Assembly (NCBI GenBank): GCA_037954325.1
Contig: JBBMNZ010000017.1
Location: 8,133,501 to 8,197,500 of the forward strand
From: Fistularia commersonii
Lineage: Eukaryota > Chordata > Actinopteri > Syngnathiformes > Fistulariidae
DNA: 64,000 bases
Direction: 5' to 3'
In this document: positions 12,501 to 21,299 of the stretch, piece by piece
How positions within the stretch are numbered: the stretch's first letter is position 1
How the letters are laid out: each line of letters begins with the position of its first letter
Program-made: the position numbers and the translations under genes
Notes under the pieces: model-generated
The model's database searches: none
Told to the model about the DNA's origin: nothing
Seen by the model: the letters and a program-made list of their open reading frames with translations, nothing else

Positions 12501-15152
12501 AATCATCAGCTCACAAACAGTAGATGCTGTAACAGAGAGCAAATCACATGTCAGGATGTTGATAATTTCTTGTGTGTATTTGAAAGGATTGTGAGTTGAA
12601 ACCTACATTATCTCCCTCACTGCGCAGCTTCCAGAAGGGCTGAATGTAGAACCAGGAGCCCTCATTCCCGGCGGGGTCAAGAGAAACCCGCATAGCATTT
12701 TTTTCCAGCAAAGCAGGGAGACGCTTGTTCACCGTCAGATACTTATTACTCTTGATATGCAGGAGCTGTGACACAAAAAAGTAGGATGTTTGAACAACAT
12801 AAGAATATAGCGGATCCAACTCTGGCAAAGAAACAGACATTGAGGCAGACGGTAACAATGTTTTGTTTGAGATTAGACTTTTCTTCATTGAATGGGCATC
12901 AGTTCAATACATGCATCACTGGAGGACATAAAACCTGCACACTAATGTGCAACATAAAACGTATTATCTGAATTCAGCTGTTAAGCACTGAAATATAATG
13001 AATATCGTGATATTTTTATTCTTGAGTTATGTAATTATGTAAGAGTGAAAATAAGTACTTCCAATTGCAATGGAAATCAGTCACTATGGGAATCCAAGGT
13101 TGTAGGAAAGTGACAAGCTTTACACACACACGCACACACACACATACACACACAGAAAGCTATTGAGAATTTGATGCTTTACCTGGATGACATTACTATA
13201 CTTGACAATTTCTCCAAGAAGCTTTTTGTTTTCAGACTCATTCTGCTTCTGCTCCAGTTCAGCTGCATTCTGGGTAATTAATAATATACTCATTGAAGCT
13301 TTCGTGAAAGAAAATGTAGATGAAGATAATTTGGGGGGGCAAAAAAGATTGAACCTGTAATTTTTTGAACAAGTCTGCCTGTGAGTTGTTATTCCCTTGT
13401 TTTCCTTGTTTTGCCTTCCAGAACTGTTTCTGTGCAGAGTATCTGTTCATGGGACACACCTTAAAAAGGCAGTCTGGAACGGAGAAAAAACATTCAGTAA
13501 CATTGCTGTCAGTCTCAGGTTAATGTCAACTTAAGAGCTCTAATGTACTGAAACAACATTTTCAAGGTTAATAGGTTTTAGAAAGCAAACACAAGCAGAT
13601 TCATCTAACATTCTGAAACCGCCGGTTGAGTAGAAACAAAACACAGTTGAATGATATGGTCAGCCTTGGCAGTTTTTTTTCATTGGTTTCTGTATGTGTC
13701 TGACTTTTCAGCTAGTGCCGTATGCTCCTACACACCCCGGAACTTCTTTGGAGGATTGGCCAGGTCTCCAGCTTCAGGCTGGACCACACACCGGTCATCC
13801 ACGAGCCTGCAGAGAGGAGTACAAAAACAGCCATCCATATGTACATCTTGCAAAGAATCGTTAGAGTAGCTGCTAGTCATTCAACATGCGAAGTGAAAAG
13901 AATATCTCAACATGCTTGTATAATCAATGACTTTAAAAACCTTTTTTACCTCAGACGCCAACATCTTATTATAGATATTGCAACCAAAAGCAAATCTTAT
14001 CGGTGAATAAACAGATGAGAGCGTAAAATCTCTGTTAACTGTCAGGGTCATCTTCTCAGAGCTCTTTTAGTATACGAACTGGTGCTCGGTGCATCTCTGC
14101 TGCAAACGCACCTAATAAGAGGAAGCTCTGTCTGCACTTCCATCTGCCAGGTATTTTGCTATGTATCAAGATAAAGTAGTGTAAAATGACCACAGAATAT
14201 ATAACAGCGCTGAATTCAATTAGACTCTGAGTATACATTATTTGTAAATGATGTTTCTTATATCAATATTCCCAGGCGCAAAGATTGGTTAGATGTCGCT
14301 CAGGTTACACTGAAACCTCAATGTTATGGCATCCCGATGACAAATGTTTGAATAAGATACTGCAGATATAAGAGGCCAATGTCAAACTACTTTTCAGGCC
14401 TATTTTTTAATATCCAAATTCCAGTGTCTTTCAAAAGCAATATATTGCTAGTTTGAAGTGGAAATATGGATGTCACTTTCAACAAAGATGTAACAAGAAT
14501 CCAGACTGGACTCTTTTTTTCTTTCTGACATTAATAGGCAACTTCATAAAAATAAATTGAAATGCTTCCAAGAATTAAATGCTGGTTGGTGCTCCTTTTT
14601 ACAAACAGTATTACTTTTTGAATGCAAATCTAGCACAACAACAATTATATGCTGCTTAAATGTCGCTGTGGTCAGAATTGTATTAGTATAACATTGATTT
14701 GAAAATGTGGCATAATACATACTTGTATTTTGATACTTTGACAAATTTTGCCAAAACACATATTTAAATAATATTTTGAAATGATTGACCCCTTATGCAA
14801 CACCATCATCTCTAACTTCCGTACGTCATTTGGGTTCTTTAATAATTTCAGTTGGTGTCTCGTATTACAGAATAAAATTGTACAGACAACAACAGTGTAT
14901 ATAAAATGTTACATTTATCTTCAAGAGTGTATCATACAAATTGAATTGCAATTCCAAAAAAGGCTCCCAGAGGAGAAAGAAACTAGCAGCATGGGGTGTT
15001 GCTGCCCACACAGGAAGCCAAGTGGTTTCTGTTCAGTAGTGATTAGGAACAATGGCTGTTGTTCTGTTAGCAACTGCCCACTTTAACATGACTGCTATTG
15101 ATTTGATACTTACAGACCATCATACACACACACACACGCACATGCACGCACG

Positions 15153-15216
<64 letters not shown>

Positions 15217-18200
15217 CATTTCATTGGCAGATTTCATTGTATCAAATTGTATCAAGGTTTATTTAAATAATATGCACAAATAATGACGATCCTTTCTCAC
15301 TCCCACTTATTGAGGTCACGCCTGCATTTATAGGCATTTTGAGTTTGACTTGGAACTGTTCTTAATCCAAATACAAAAAAGAAGAATAGATTAGATAGGG
15401 ATTTGGGGTGAGTGTATCTACTGCCAAATTTAAGCTTCTTTGGCCCATGCCCCATCCTGCCAGTAGATTTCCAGTTTTTGCAAACTGCCTCGGTCAGCAA
15501 AACAAAAAACTGTGAAATGTCTACTTCTCTGATGGAGGTAAACATTTAAAGACCCCTCAGGTCAAGTGTTCTCTTGTTCATACAAATGTATGTTTGAGAT
15601 TCACAGGTTTCACACTTTTTTAATTTGTAAAGGTTGCCTGTGAGCCCGATTTTAGGACGTAGGCTAAGTGTGATGTTTCACATCCCCATGATGTTTCAGG
15701 TAATTTTGGTCTGATAACACAGGAAGGAGTTGAATGATATTGTCTACTTTAAATAGATGGGGATCGTTCATGTTTTTAAATCAATAATCATGTTAATTAA
15801 GCTTGTATTCTTGGAAAAACAAATCTTTTCAAATATATTTTACATTTAAAATTATTATACAAGTCATGAATGCAACACCAAGGGGTCATAAGCCAGAGTT
15901 CACCTCGATTCAGGGAGATTTTACGTTGGATACGTAAAATCTATGTCAGACTCATCATCCGCATCAAACCTATAACTTTCATGCTGGGCCGTTCGTAGTC
16001 CAGGTTAACAATGAGCGCCAGCGGTTCTGATAACCTCGAGTACCAGAGGAAATTGAGCCGCCGTAAGTTGAAGAAGGAAAGGAGGAAGGCGCGTCCGTAG
16101 GCAGAGAAAGAAGAAGACAGGTGAGAATCTAGGACAGACAATAGTTTTATGCCAAGAAAGAATACTATGGATGTAGTATTTGCTTTGAGAATGTTCATAG
16201 ACAAATACAGAGACGGTCAGAGGCTTTGTAGATTGAGAAAAATAAGCTTGTGACAGGATGCTGAGAGCGGAGCTAATGGTTGTGGAGATGAAAATGTTGA
16301 GGTTCTATTTAGGAGAGAAGAGGATGAATAGAATTAAGAATGAGTACATCAGAGGGACAGCACGTGTTTCACATTTTGGAGATAAAGTCCCGAGACCAGA
16401 CCGAGATGGTTTTGATATGTGCAGAGGATAGATAGTGAATACATTGGTAGAAAGATGCTGAGGTTGAAAGTGTCGGGCGGGAGGCCTAGAGGAAGACCAA
16501 GGGGGAGATTTATGGATGGAGTGAAAGAGGATATGAAGCCAGTTGGTGTGAGAGAAGAGGATGCAGAGGGCGATTCTCTGCGGTGATCCCTGACGGGGGC
16601 AGCCAAGAAGAAAAGAAGAGGATTATACGAGCCATGATGTGCATCTCTCATTCGTCCAGTTCTGAGAGTTAACTATTGGCTGTGACAGTTTATCTGATGA
16701 CCCGATTTCAGAATCAGGTAATGTGTATTAACACACCAACATTTGTTCTTAATTACGCTATGACTAGCATTTTTAGCATATTTTTTTTTGTTCTGGCCCT
16801 ACTTCGATTATACAAATCTGGCAATTTTAATTGCCATCGTCTTCTTGACAGTGTTGAAAGTCTGAAGAAGAAATCTTAGCCTTAACAGTAACAAACACAA
16901 ATGAAATTTTCAGTTCTTGTCATGATACATTAGAGAATATTTCATTTTTACATTTTCAACAGTTCCGCAAAAACCCATGTAGGACACACAAAGGATAATA
17001 TTGACAATTGTGTTTATTATGGTTTGCTATGGGGCATGGGGTCATTAATTTTCACTAACTTTTACCAACTTCAAGTGTGTCTCAACAAAACATCTGAATT
17101 TTTCATTGATCTTTATTGTGAAGCTGTGCATAAAACTATCTTAAAGAAGTAAACTATCCCTGCGTAAAACTATCTTACGCACCAAGAAAGAAGTTCATAA
17201 AGAAGTCAGGAGACTAAAGGTTTTTTGGCCTTTGAGAAAACAGTTGTAGAATGAAAGAGGGAGGAAAAGGAACTTAAAAAATGACGTATTATTGAAATGA
17301 TGTAATCATCTTGCAAGTGGTTAAATAACCCCCATCATCTTTTTAAGCTGAAATTAAACTTTACATGAAAGATGTATTCATCCTTGGTGTGACTCATTGA
17401 ACTGCAACCCTTGATAAGTTAATTGAAGTCTAAACAGCAAAACCTTATCTTCACACTTGAGGTTGTGTACATTGACAGTACAGTATAAAGGGTGGTCTAA
17501 TCCTTGTTTTGAAAACCAGTTTCCTTCGAGCGGTTTTATGACATGTGATTTCTCGGTCACTCACACCTTCAGTAGATCCCAAATATGCTGAAATTCGCAA
17601 AATAACACCTGCTATGCATTTCTAATCAGACCATATCATCTGATTCCGTTAATCCTGGTTTACGCCAAGGGCTGCGAAACACAAGTAAACTCATTCATCC
17701 CCTTAACGCCACAGAATCATAATGGAAAGCACAATTCCTCCAATTCATACAAAGCTGGCAGACCCGCCGATGTGAACTGAGCCATTTCCTATTTATGCCA
17801 CGGCAGTGGATCAGTGTCAATCCACAGGCCATGTATTATTTCCTCAAGCTCCGTTATCAAACTCATATCTAGATGAGAAACAATGCAACTCAACAGGAAG
17901 CATTATCAAGTGCTACATGGCTAAACAGGAAGCTTTTCTTAAAAAGCCCTGTAAGCTCATAAATAAGTAACTACGAGTGTGCGCCCAGCAGAGTGTTTGT
18001 TCAAAGACAGGGGTTGAGATGATGCCTGACACTCACAGCGTGTCCGGTTTGCTTCGCATTGAGTTAAACATGAACCAATGATAAATGTTCCTGGCTGGAC
18101 AAGCTAAATATAGCTCCACAGCATGTGTTGAACACATTGAGACAACAATACAGAAAAACAAACACTGCATGAAATGTACAGAGGCATGAAAGGTTCCTTC

Positions 18201-20934
18201 AGATACACTGAAGAAAATGTGAAGGAAGATAAATCTCTTTTTTCGCCCCACAATAAGGAAAAAACCTTGTGTTATTAAAAAGAAGTGGCACTGGGAATGA
18301 CTTTACAAAACTGGTATGACAACTACACTTCATGTTTCAACCTGTCAGTGTAAATAAGCTATTGCTCCATCTGAATCATACACGTCTTCATTAAACACAA
18401 CTTCTCATTATTTCATGTCTATCAAAGGGATACATGAATGGATGAGATTAATTTATCCTTTATTTTCTCTCGGTTATCTAGTTATCTGCCGTACAGCAGG
18501 TCTTCAGTACAGTCAATTGAATAATTGCGCCCCTAAAGACAGCGAAGATGATTAGAAAGAGATCTCGACGTCATCAAACATGGAAGATCTAAGAACTATC
18601 CAGATGAGATGACAGAAACTCAAAGGTTGCTTGGTTTCCAAGTGTTTGCAGTGTTAGGAGTGTGAGGAGCTCACAGATTTAATGTTATCCTTAGCAAACA
18701 CAGGAAAGGCAGTCTTGTGTAAAAACATTGTGGGGATGAGGGAGGTTCCTAAAGGCTCCTGTAAGTGACTGACCTCATACACACTTGTTCTGTAGCAAGT
18801 TGCAAACGTATTTCAATTGCTATTTATTTGAGAAACGCTTGATGTCCTGCAACACGGAACACCGCACTTGTTGGGAATTGTTCAAAAAAATTAAAAGGCC
18901 AAAAAAGATAGCAGGGTAAGTGATAAATGGAGTGACGGTGGATGTGGGGCTGGCTGGTTGGCCTGTGCCTTTCTCTGTATGCTTGCTCAACGCCCACAGC
19001 GTAGCATGAACACTAAGGCATTTCACCTTGCGTTGAGTGAACTGCAGCCAAGCAAAGTGGTGGTGGATTTGTTTTTGCATTGCTGTTTGCACAATTGCAC
19101 AAGGAAAAAAAGGAGTTTCTATTCCTTTCACACCTACAGAAAAACTGTAACTAGACACAGAAAATATCTGTAACTGACAAACAAGTATACAGCATTGATC
19201 TATGTTTCACTTCTAAATGGTTGCACTTGAGCCTGGATATTTGTGTACAATGCAAAAGGAATAAGATTGATAGTAAAATGCTGCAATGTTGTGACAAAAC
19301 TCCTGTGAAATATCACTGCCACAAGATATTAAAAATGAAAAAGGGACACACACAATTTCTTGTGAATCCTCTACATTACTCAAACCAAGAAACGGGTTTA
19401 AGATACATGTGAATGTTTACATTTTTCTATTTCCTATTCAAAACCTTTCTTTTGTTCTACTGTGTGACACAGTGGATGAAAAACCAACCCCATGACTGCT
19501 CTCTTTATAAAAACTGGCACCCACACACACACACCACTTTTATACTGACTCTTGTGCAATATGTCCCTGTCATGGATTTCTTAAAATAAAAAATGATGAC
19601 AATATTACTCTCTCCATCTGAGAACAGACCTGGGCATTTTACGGCCCGCTGGCCACATCCGCTCTGTTTTGCTTTTTTATCCGGCCCGCCAAACTATTTC
19701 CTTTGAATATTTTAACAAATCAATGTTGAATATAGAAACTTATTTTTTCCTTTCGTTTAATTTTGTATGGATGATTACATACAAAATAATGTTGGTCGGT
19801 ACTTTTATATTATTATCAATGATTTTAAAATTGAAATAAAATGCCCAAAATTGAAATATTTAAGTTGCGATTTCCATCTTGTTCACCTAGTTGGCCTGCA
19901 TATAACAATTAAATAAGGAATGTGGCCCGACAGCCAAAATAATAGCCCACCCCTGACCTAAACACCTAACAGGAAGGTGAGGCTCATGGTTTCCTTATCA
20001 TTTGTGGCAAAAATGATAAAATGTCTTTACTGCCCTTGTTAACAAATCGCCAAGGAAGAAATAACTCCCTAAGAAAAGACCGAGACTAATTTTCTTAGTG
20101 ATCAGGTAGACATTGTCAAAATGTGCATCAAATTCTAGCAGAACTTATAGTTTACGTAGCATAAATAAGAAAAAAATGAGTACTTCTTGACATGCGGGGG
20201 AAGCGCTCCCTTACTGTGGATGACATGCTTTTCCACACCTGAGCTCATGTCATAGATTTCGAGGGGCTTTCAAATCTTTTTCCATGAACACTTTCCGTGT
20301 CAAACATCGTGTGAACACCCTCAAAGCAGTGCTGGGATCCCCAAAAGTTACACGCAGTTACGCCCTTGGCCACTTTAACGCGGGATCGGAAGGGGAAGGC
20401 GGTGCTGTTCGTGTGACGAACAACCACATTGAACCTCGCGGAACTGGATCGAAGTAATCCGGTGTTGGTGGTGGGAATATGAGTTGTATTTGCGATCGGA
20501 TCGTGTCTCGGCTTGTCACGACGACACTTCAGTGACACTTTCCACCTCCCGCAACACGCCGAGGCCCGGCTGACCCCCCGCACCCCCTTCCGAGGGCAGC
20601 AACCGGAGCTGAACCGGCTTGCACTTGCCGTCCTTCCTGGATGACACGCCGCCCCGCATTCCAGTTGTATATGCGTAAAAGCCGCAAACCACCGCTACCA
20701 CGGTTTGCGCGCTCGCAACTTCGCTAACTTCTGACCCGAAAATACCAGAAAGGAGCAGACATGGGGAGAGAAAGTACCTCGGATCGCTCAAAATCGAGGG
20801 TTAAACCCAACGCTGGGGAAGGGGAGGGGGGAGCAAACATACCCCAAAGTACTGATGAAGCCATTCACCGAGCCTTCCGCGTACAGAGACACGATGTCCC
20901 CAATGTGGAGGAAGCTGGATCTCAGCTCGGACAT
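123..20934 (-). CDS. itpr2: Inositol 1,4,5-trisphosphate receptor type 2, 5' 25 exons (3' part outside window)
   Basis: IP3-gated calcium-release channel of the endoplasmic reticulum membrane; works as a tetramer. I rebuilt 25 coding exons by eye (3,270 bp, 1,090 codons), all with AG acceptors, GT donors (one GC) and consistent phase. Exons, 5' to 3': 20843-20934, 13736-13806, 13355-13473, 13183-13269, 12607-12765, 11279-11377, 10988-11071, 10734-10880, 9071-9166, 8651-8695, 7043-7194, 5367-5466, 5111-5271, 4884-5025, 4479-4637, 3695-3867, 3339-3458, 2952-3134, 2288-2539, 2057-2204, 1429-1576, 755-942, 557-677, 397-454, 123-288. Type 2 is chosen over types 1 and 3 from paralogue-specific stretches such as LFELDATTLQRADCLVPR and AREIETFVNLLRRNREPR. 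The start at 20934 gives MSELRSSFLHIGD, matching the family N-terminus; an in-frame ATG at 21021 would add 29 unconserved residues. Human ITPR2 is about 2,700 residues, so the pore lies beyond the left edge. Intron 1 (7 kb) is much the longest. Confidence 0.97.
2567..2890. repeat. AATA and AT-rich simple repeat
   Basis: An (AATA)n run at about 2570-2595 leads into some 290 bp made almost only of A and T, with many self-complementary TATATA blocks. It fills most of the intron between itpr2 exons 18 and 19. It could form cruciforms and is prone to length change and assembly error. Confidence 0.9.
3695..11071 (-). CDS. itpr2: itpr2 exons 7-16: IP3-binding core
   Basis: Residues about 210-628, the second beta-trefoil and the armadillo-like half of the ligand-binding core. 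The residues that coordinate IP3 in ITPR1 are all present and even share its numbering: TTLR at 267-270 (TTGR in ITPR1), Arg504/Lys508/Arg511 within NRERQKLMREQ in exon 14 (4884-5025), and Tyr567/Arg568/Lys569 within DYRKNQ at the end of exon 15 (4479-4637). Ligand binding is therefore predicted to be intact. Exon 10 is a 45-bp phase-0 exon coding VNPEFKENTSESKRE, at the variable segment after LAAE. Exon 15 ends in a GC donor. Confidence 0.96.
6018..6110. mobile_element. Possible hAT-type terminal fragment
   Basis: A stretch starting CAAGGGTGGCCCAACTCTTT, followed by a GC-rich part with GGGCCGGGTCGGCACAAG, resembles the ends of fish hAT elements. I could not find a matching inverted end or target duplication, so the limits are uncertain. 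It lies in the itpr2 intron between exons 11 and 12. Confidence 0.3.
8007..8026 (-). other. G-quadruplex motif in itpr2 intron (sense strand)
   Basis: On the minus strand, four G runs of 3, 5, 3 and 6 are separated by single-base loops (A, T, T), a near-ideal quadruplex motif. It lies in the itpr2 sense strand about 625 nt downstream of exon 10, so it could form in the pre-mRNA. The surrounding 7980-8120 is C-rich on the plus strand, with a second C run at about 8105-8113. Confidence 0.75.
8651..8695 (-). CDS. itpr2: itpr2 exon 10, 45-bp symmetric exon
   Basis: A 15-codon exon (VNPEFKENTSESKRE) with acceptor TCTGCAG and donor GAG|GTAAGA, phase 0 on both sides. It follows LAAE and precedes NGPDAVFLKRK. 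ITPR1 carries its regulated SI insert, also 15 codons, close to this site. The sequence here is not the SI sequence; it aligns with the VNPDY start of the ITPR2-specific linker. Skipping would preserve frame. Whether it is skipped cannot be seen from DNA. Confidence 0.85.
9474..9537. repeat. (CA)n microsatellite
   Basis: Near-perfect CA tract of about 64 bp in the itpr2 intron between exons 8 and 9; the itpr2 transcript would carry it as UG repeats. Confidence 0.97.
11279..20934 (-). CDS. itpr2: itpr2 exons 1-6: suppressor domain (first beta-trefoil)
   Basis: Residues 1 to about 209. In IP3 receptors this N-terminal beta-trefoil lowers ligand affinity and couples IP3 binding to gating. The sequence shows the conserved FLHIGDIVSLYAEGSVNGF start, then VDDRCVV, CPMNRYSAQKQFWKAK, KSNKYLTVNKRLPALLEKNA, NEGSWFYIQPFWKLRSEGDN and VNAGQPLHAS. 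Exon 1 ends in phase 2 with donor GTATGT at 20842; exon 2 supplies the last base of the glycine codon. Exon 5 (12607-12765) and exon 6 (11279-11377) begin and end in phase 0. Confidence 0.96.
11566..12117. mobile_element. Non-autonomous DNA transposon with TAGGGCT inverted ends
   Basis: The left end TAGGGCTGGACAATAT at 11566 pairs with the right end, whose reverse complement is TAGGGCTTGACAATAT, at about 12102-12117: 15 of 16 bases match in inverted orientation. The 552-bp interior is AT-rich with no plausible transposase. Ends of this type occur in fish MITEs, but I cannot assign a superfamily and see no clear target duplication. It sits in the itpr2 intron between exons 5 and 6. Confidence 0.65.
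13120..13156. repeat. Short imperfect (CA)n tract
   Basis: About 35 bp of ACACAC with CG and TA interruptions, about 30 bp downstream, in transcript sense, of the itpr2 exon 4 donor. Confidence 0.85.
15123..15214. repeat. (CA)n microsatellite with CG interruptions
   Basis: About 92 bp, with CACGCA interruptions in the first third and a pure CA run after that, inside itpr2 intron 1. Confidence 0.97.
16265..16580 (+). mobile_element. LINE ORF2 C-terminal remnant
   Basis: From 16279 a frame reads with KMLRF, then KNEYIRGTARV and FGDKVP. After an in-frame stop and a frame change it continues as GGRPRGRPRGRF, FMDGVKEDMK and VGVREEDAEG. This NEYIRGTARV / GRPRGRP..MDVVKEDMKVVGVREEDA pattern is the usual carboxyl end of a reverse-transcriptase polyprotein common in fish non-LTR elements. 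The copy is broken by stops and frameshifts. I cannot fix the clade, and no upstream reverse-transcriptase core was recognised, so it is 5'-truncated. Confidence 0.65.
19625..19955. mobile_element. Non-autonomous hAT-like element
   Basis: The left end reads CAGACCTGGGCATTTTACGG followed by CCCGCTGGCCACATCC. The right end, reverse-complemented, reads CAGGGGTGGGCTATTATTTT, followed by GGCTGTCGGGCCACAT. Shared CAG starts, GGGC(A/T) and GGCC-CACAT blocks in inverted orientation are typical of hAT ends. No coding capacity in 331 bp and no exact 8-bp target duplication. The ends resemble those of the element at 24213. Confidence 0.6.
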
Positions 20935-21140
20935 GTTTGTTTTCACCGTGGGTTTGCTTTCGAGTCGCCTCGGTTTCCCATTGAGATGAACGAGGCGAGT
21001 CTGTGGGTCGAAGAGATCCACGCGTTACGGCGCCTTCGCTCCGGCAGCGGTCTTCACCTCCATTCTTCCCCGCGCTACTTTCGGTTCAAAAAAGATCAGC
21101 AGTGCGAAATACACGACTCGCAGCGCCGCAAGACGGGGAG
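20240..21140 (-). promoter_or_regulatory. itpr2: CpG-rich itpr2 promoter, 5' UTR and first-intron island
   Basis: CG dinucleotides are dense here and rare in the flanks, on both sides of the itpr2 start codon (20934). This is the usual form of a vertebrate CpG-island promoter. The transcription start is not visible; a 5' UTR reaching to about 21100-21300 is likely. The open frames read on both strands here reflect base composition. Confidence 0.6.
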
Positions 21141-21299
21141 TTTGGGGAAAAAAAGAGCTGTATTTTTTTTTTTTCTAGACTTATTCAACTTCTTCCTGTA
21201 TGTCAGACGGACCGGGGTGAGAGCTCCTTTTCACATCCACCTCGGGGGGAGGAGACTGCTGCTGTCAGGCCTCCGAGACACTTCCCTTTAGAGACAGGT

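Larger units (their letters stand above)
943..13735 (-). other. itpr2: itpr2 introns 2-21: content of gaps over 300 bp
   Basis: Gaps above 300 bp: 943-1428, 1577-2056, 2540-2951 (AT-rich repeat), 3868-4478 (GC-AG intron), 5467-7042 (possible hAT fragment near 6018), 7195-8650 (C-rich, G-quadruplex motif on the minus strand), 8696-9070, 9167-10733 (CA tract), 11378-12606 (terminal-inverted-repeat element) and 12766-13182 (short CA tract). I see no other coding or RNA gene in them; the short open frames do not resemble proteins. The remaining introns are 70-262 bp. Confidence 0.7.
13807..20842 (-). other. itpr2: itpr2 intron 1 (7.0 kb)
   Basis: Runs from the donor GTATGT after exon 1 to the acceptor before VDDRCVV. 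It holds a CA microsatellite (15123-15214), a LINE ORF2 tail (about 16265-16580) and a hAT-like remnant (19625-19955). The first few hundred bases of the intron (about 20240-20842) are CG-rich and continue the promoter island. The rest is AT-rich and I recognise nothing else in it. Confidence 0.85.

Noticed and set aside
20932..21021. Upstream in-frame ATG extending itpr2 by 29 residues
   Set aside because: IP3 receptors start with M-x-x-x-M-S-S-F-L or similar; the extension is unlike any family member and lies in the presumed 5' UTR.
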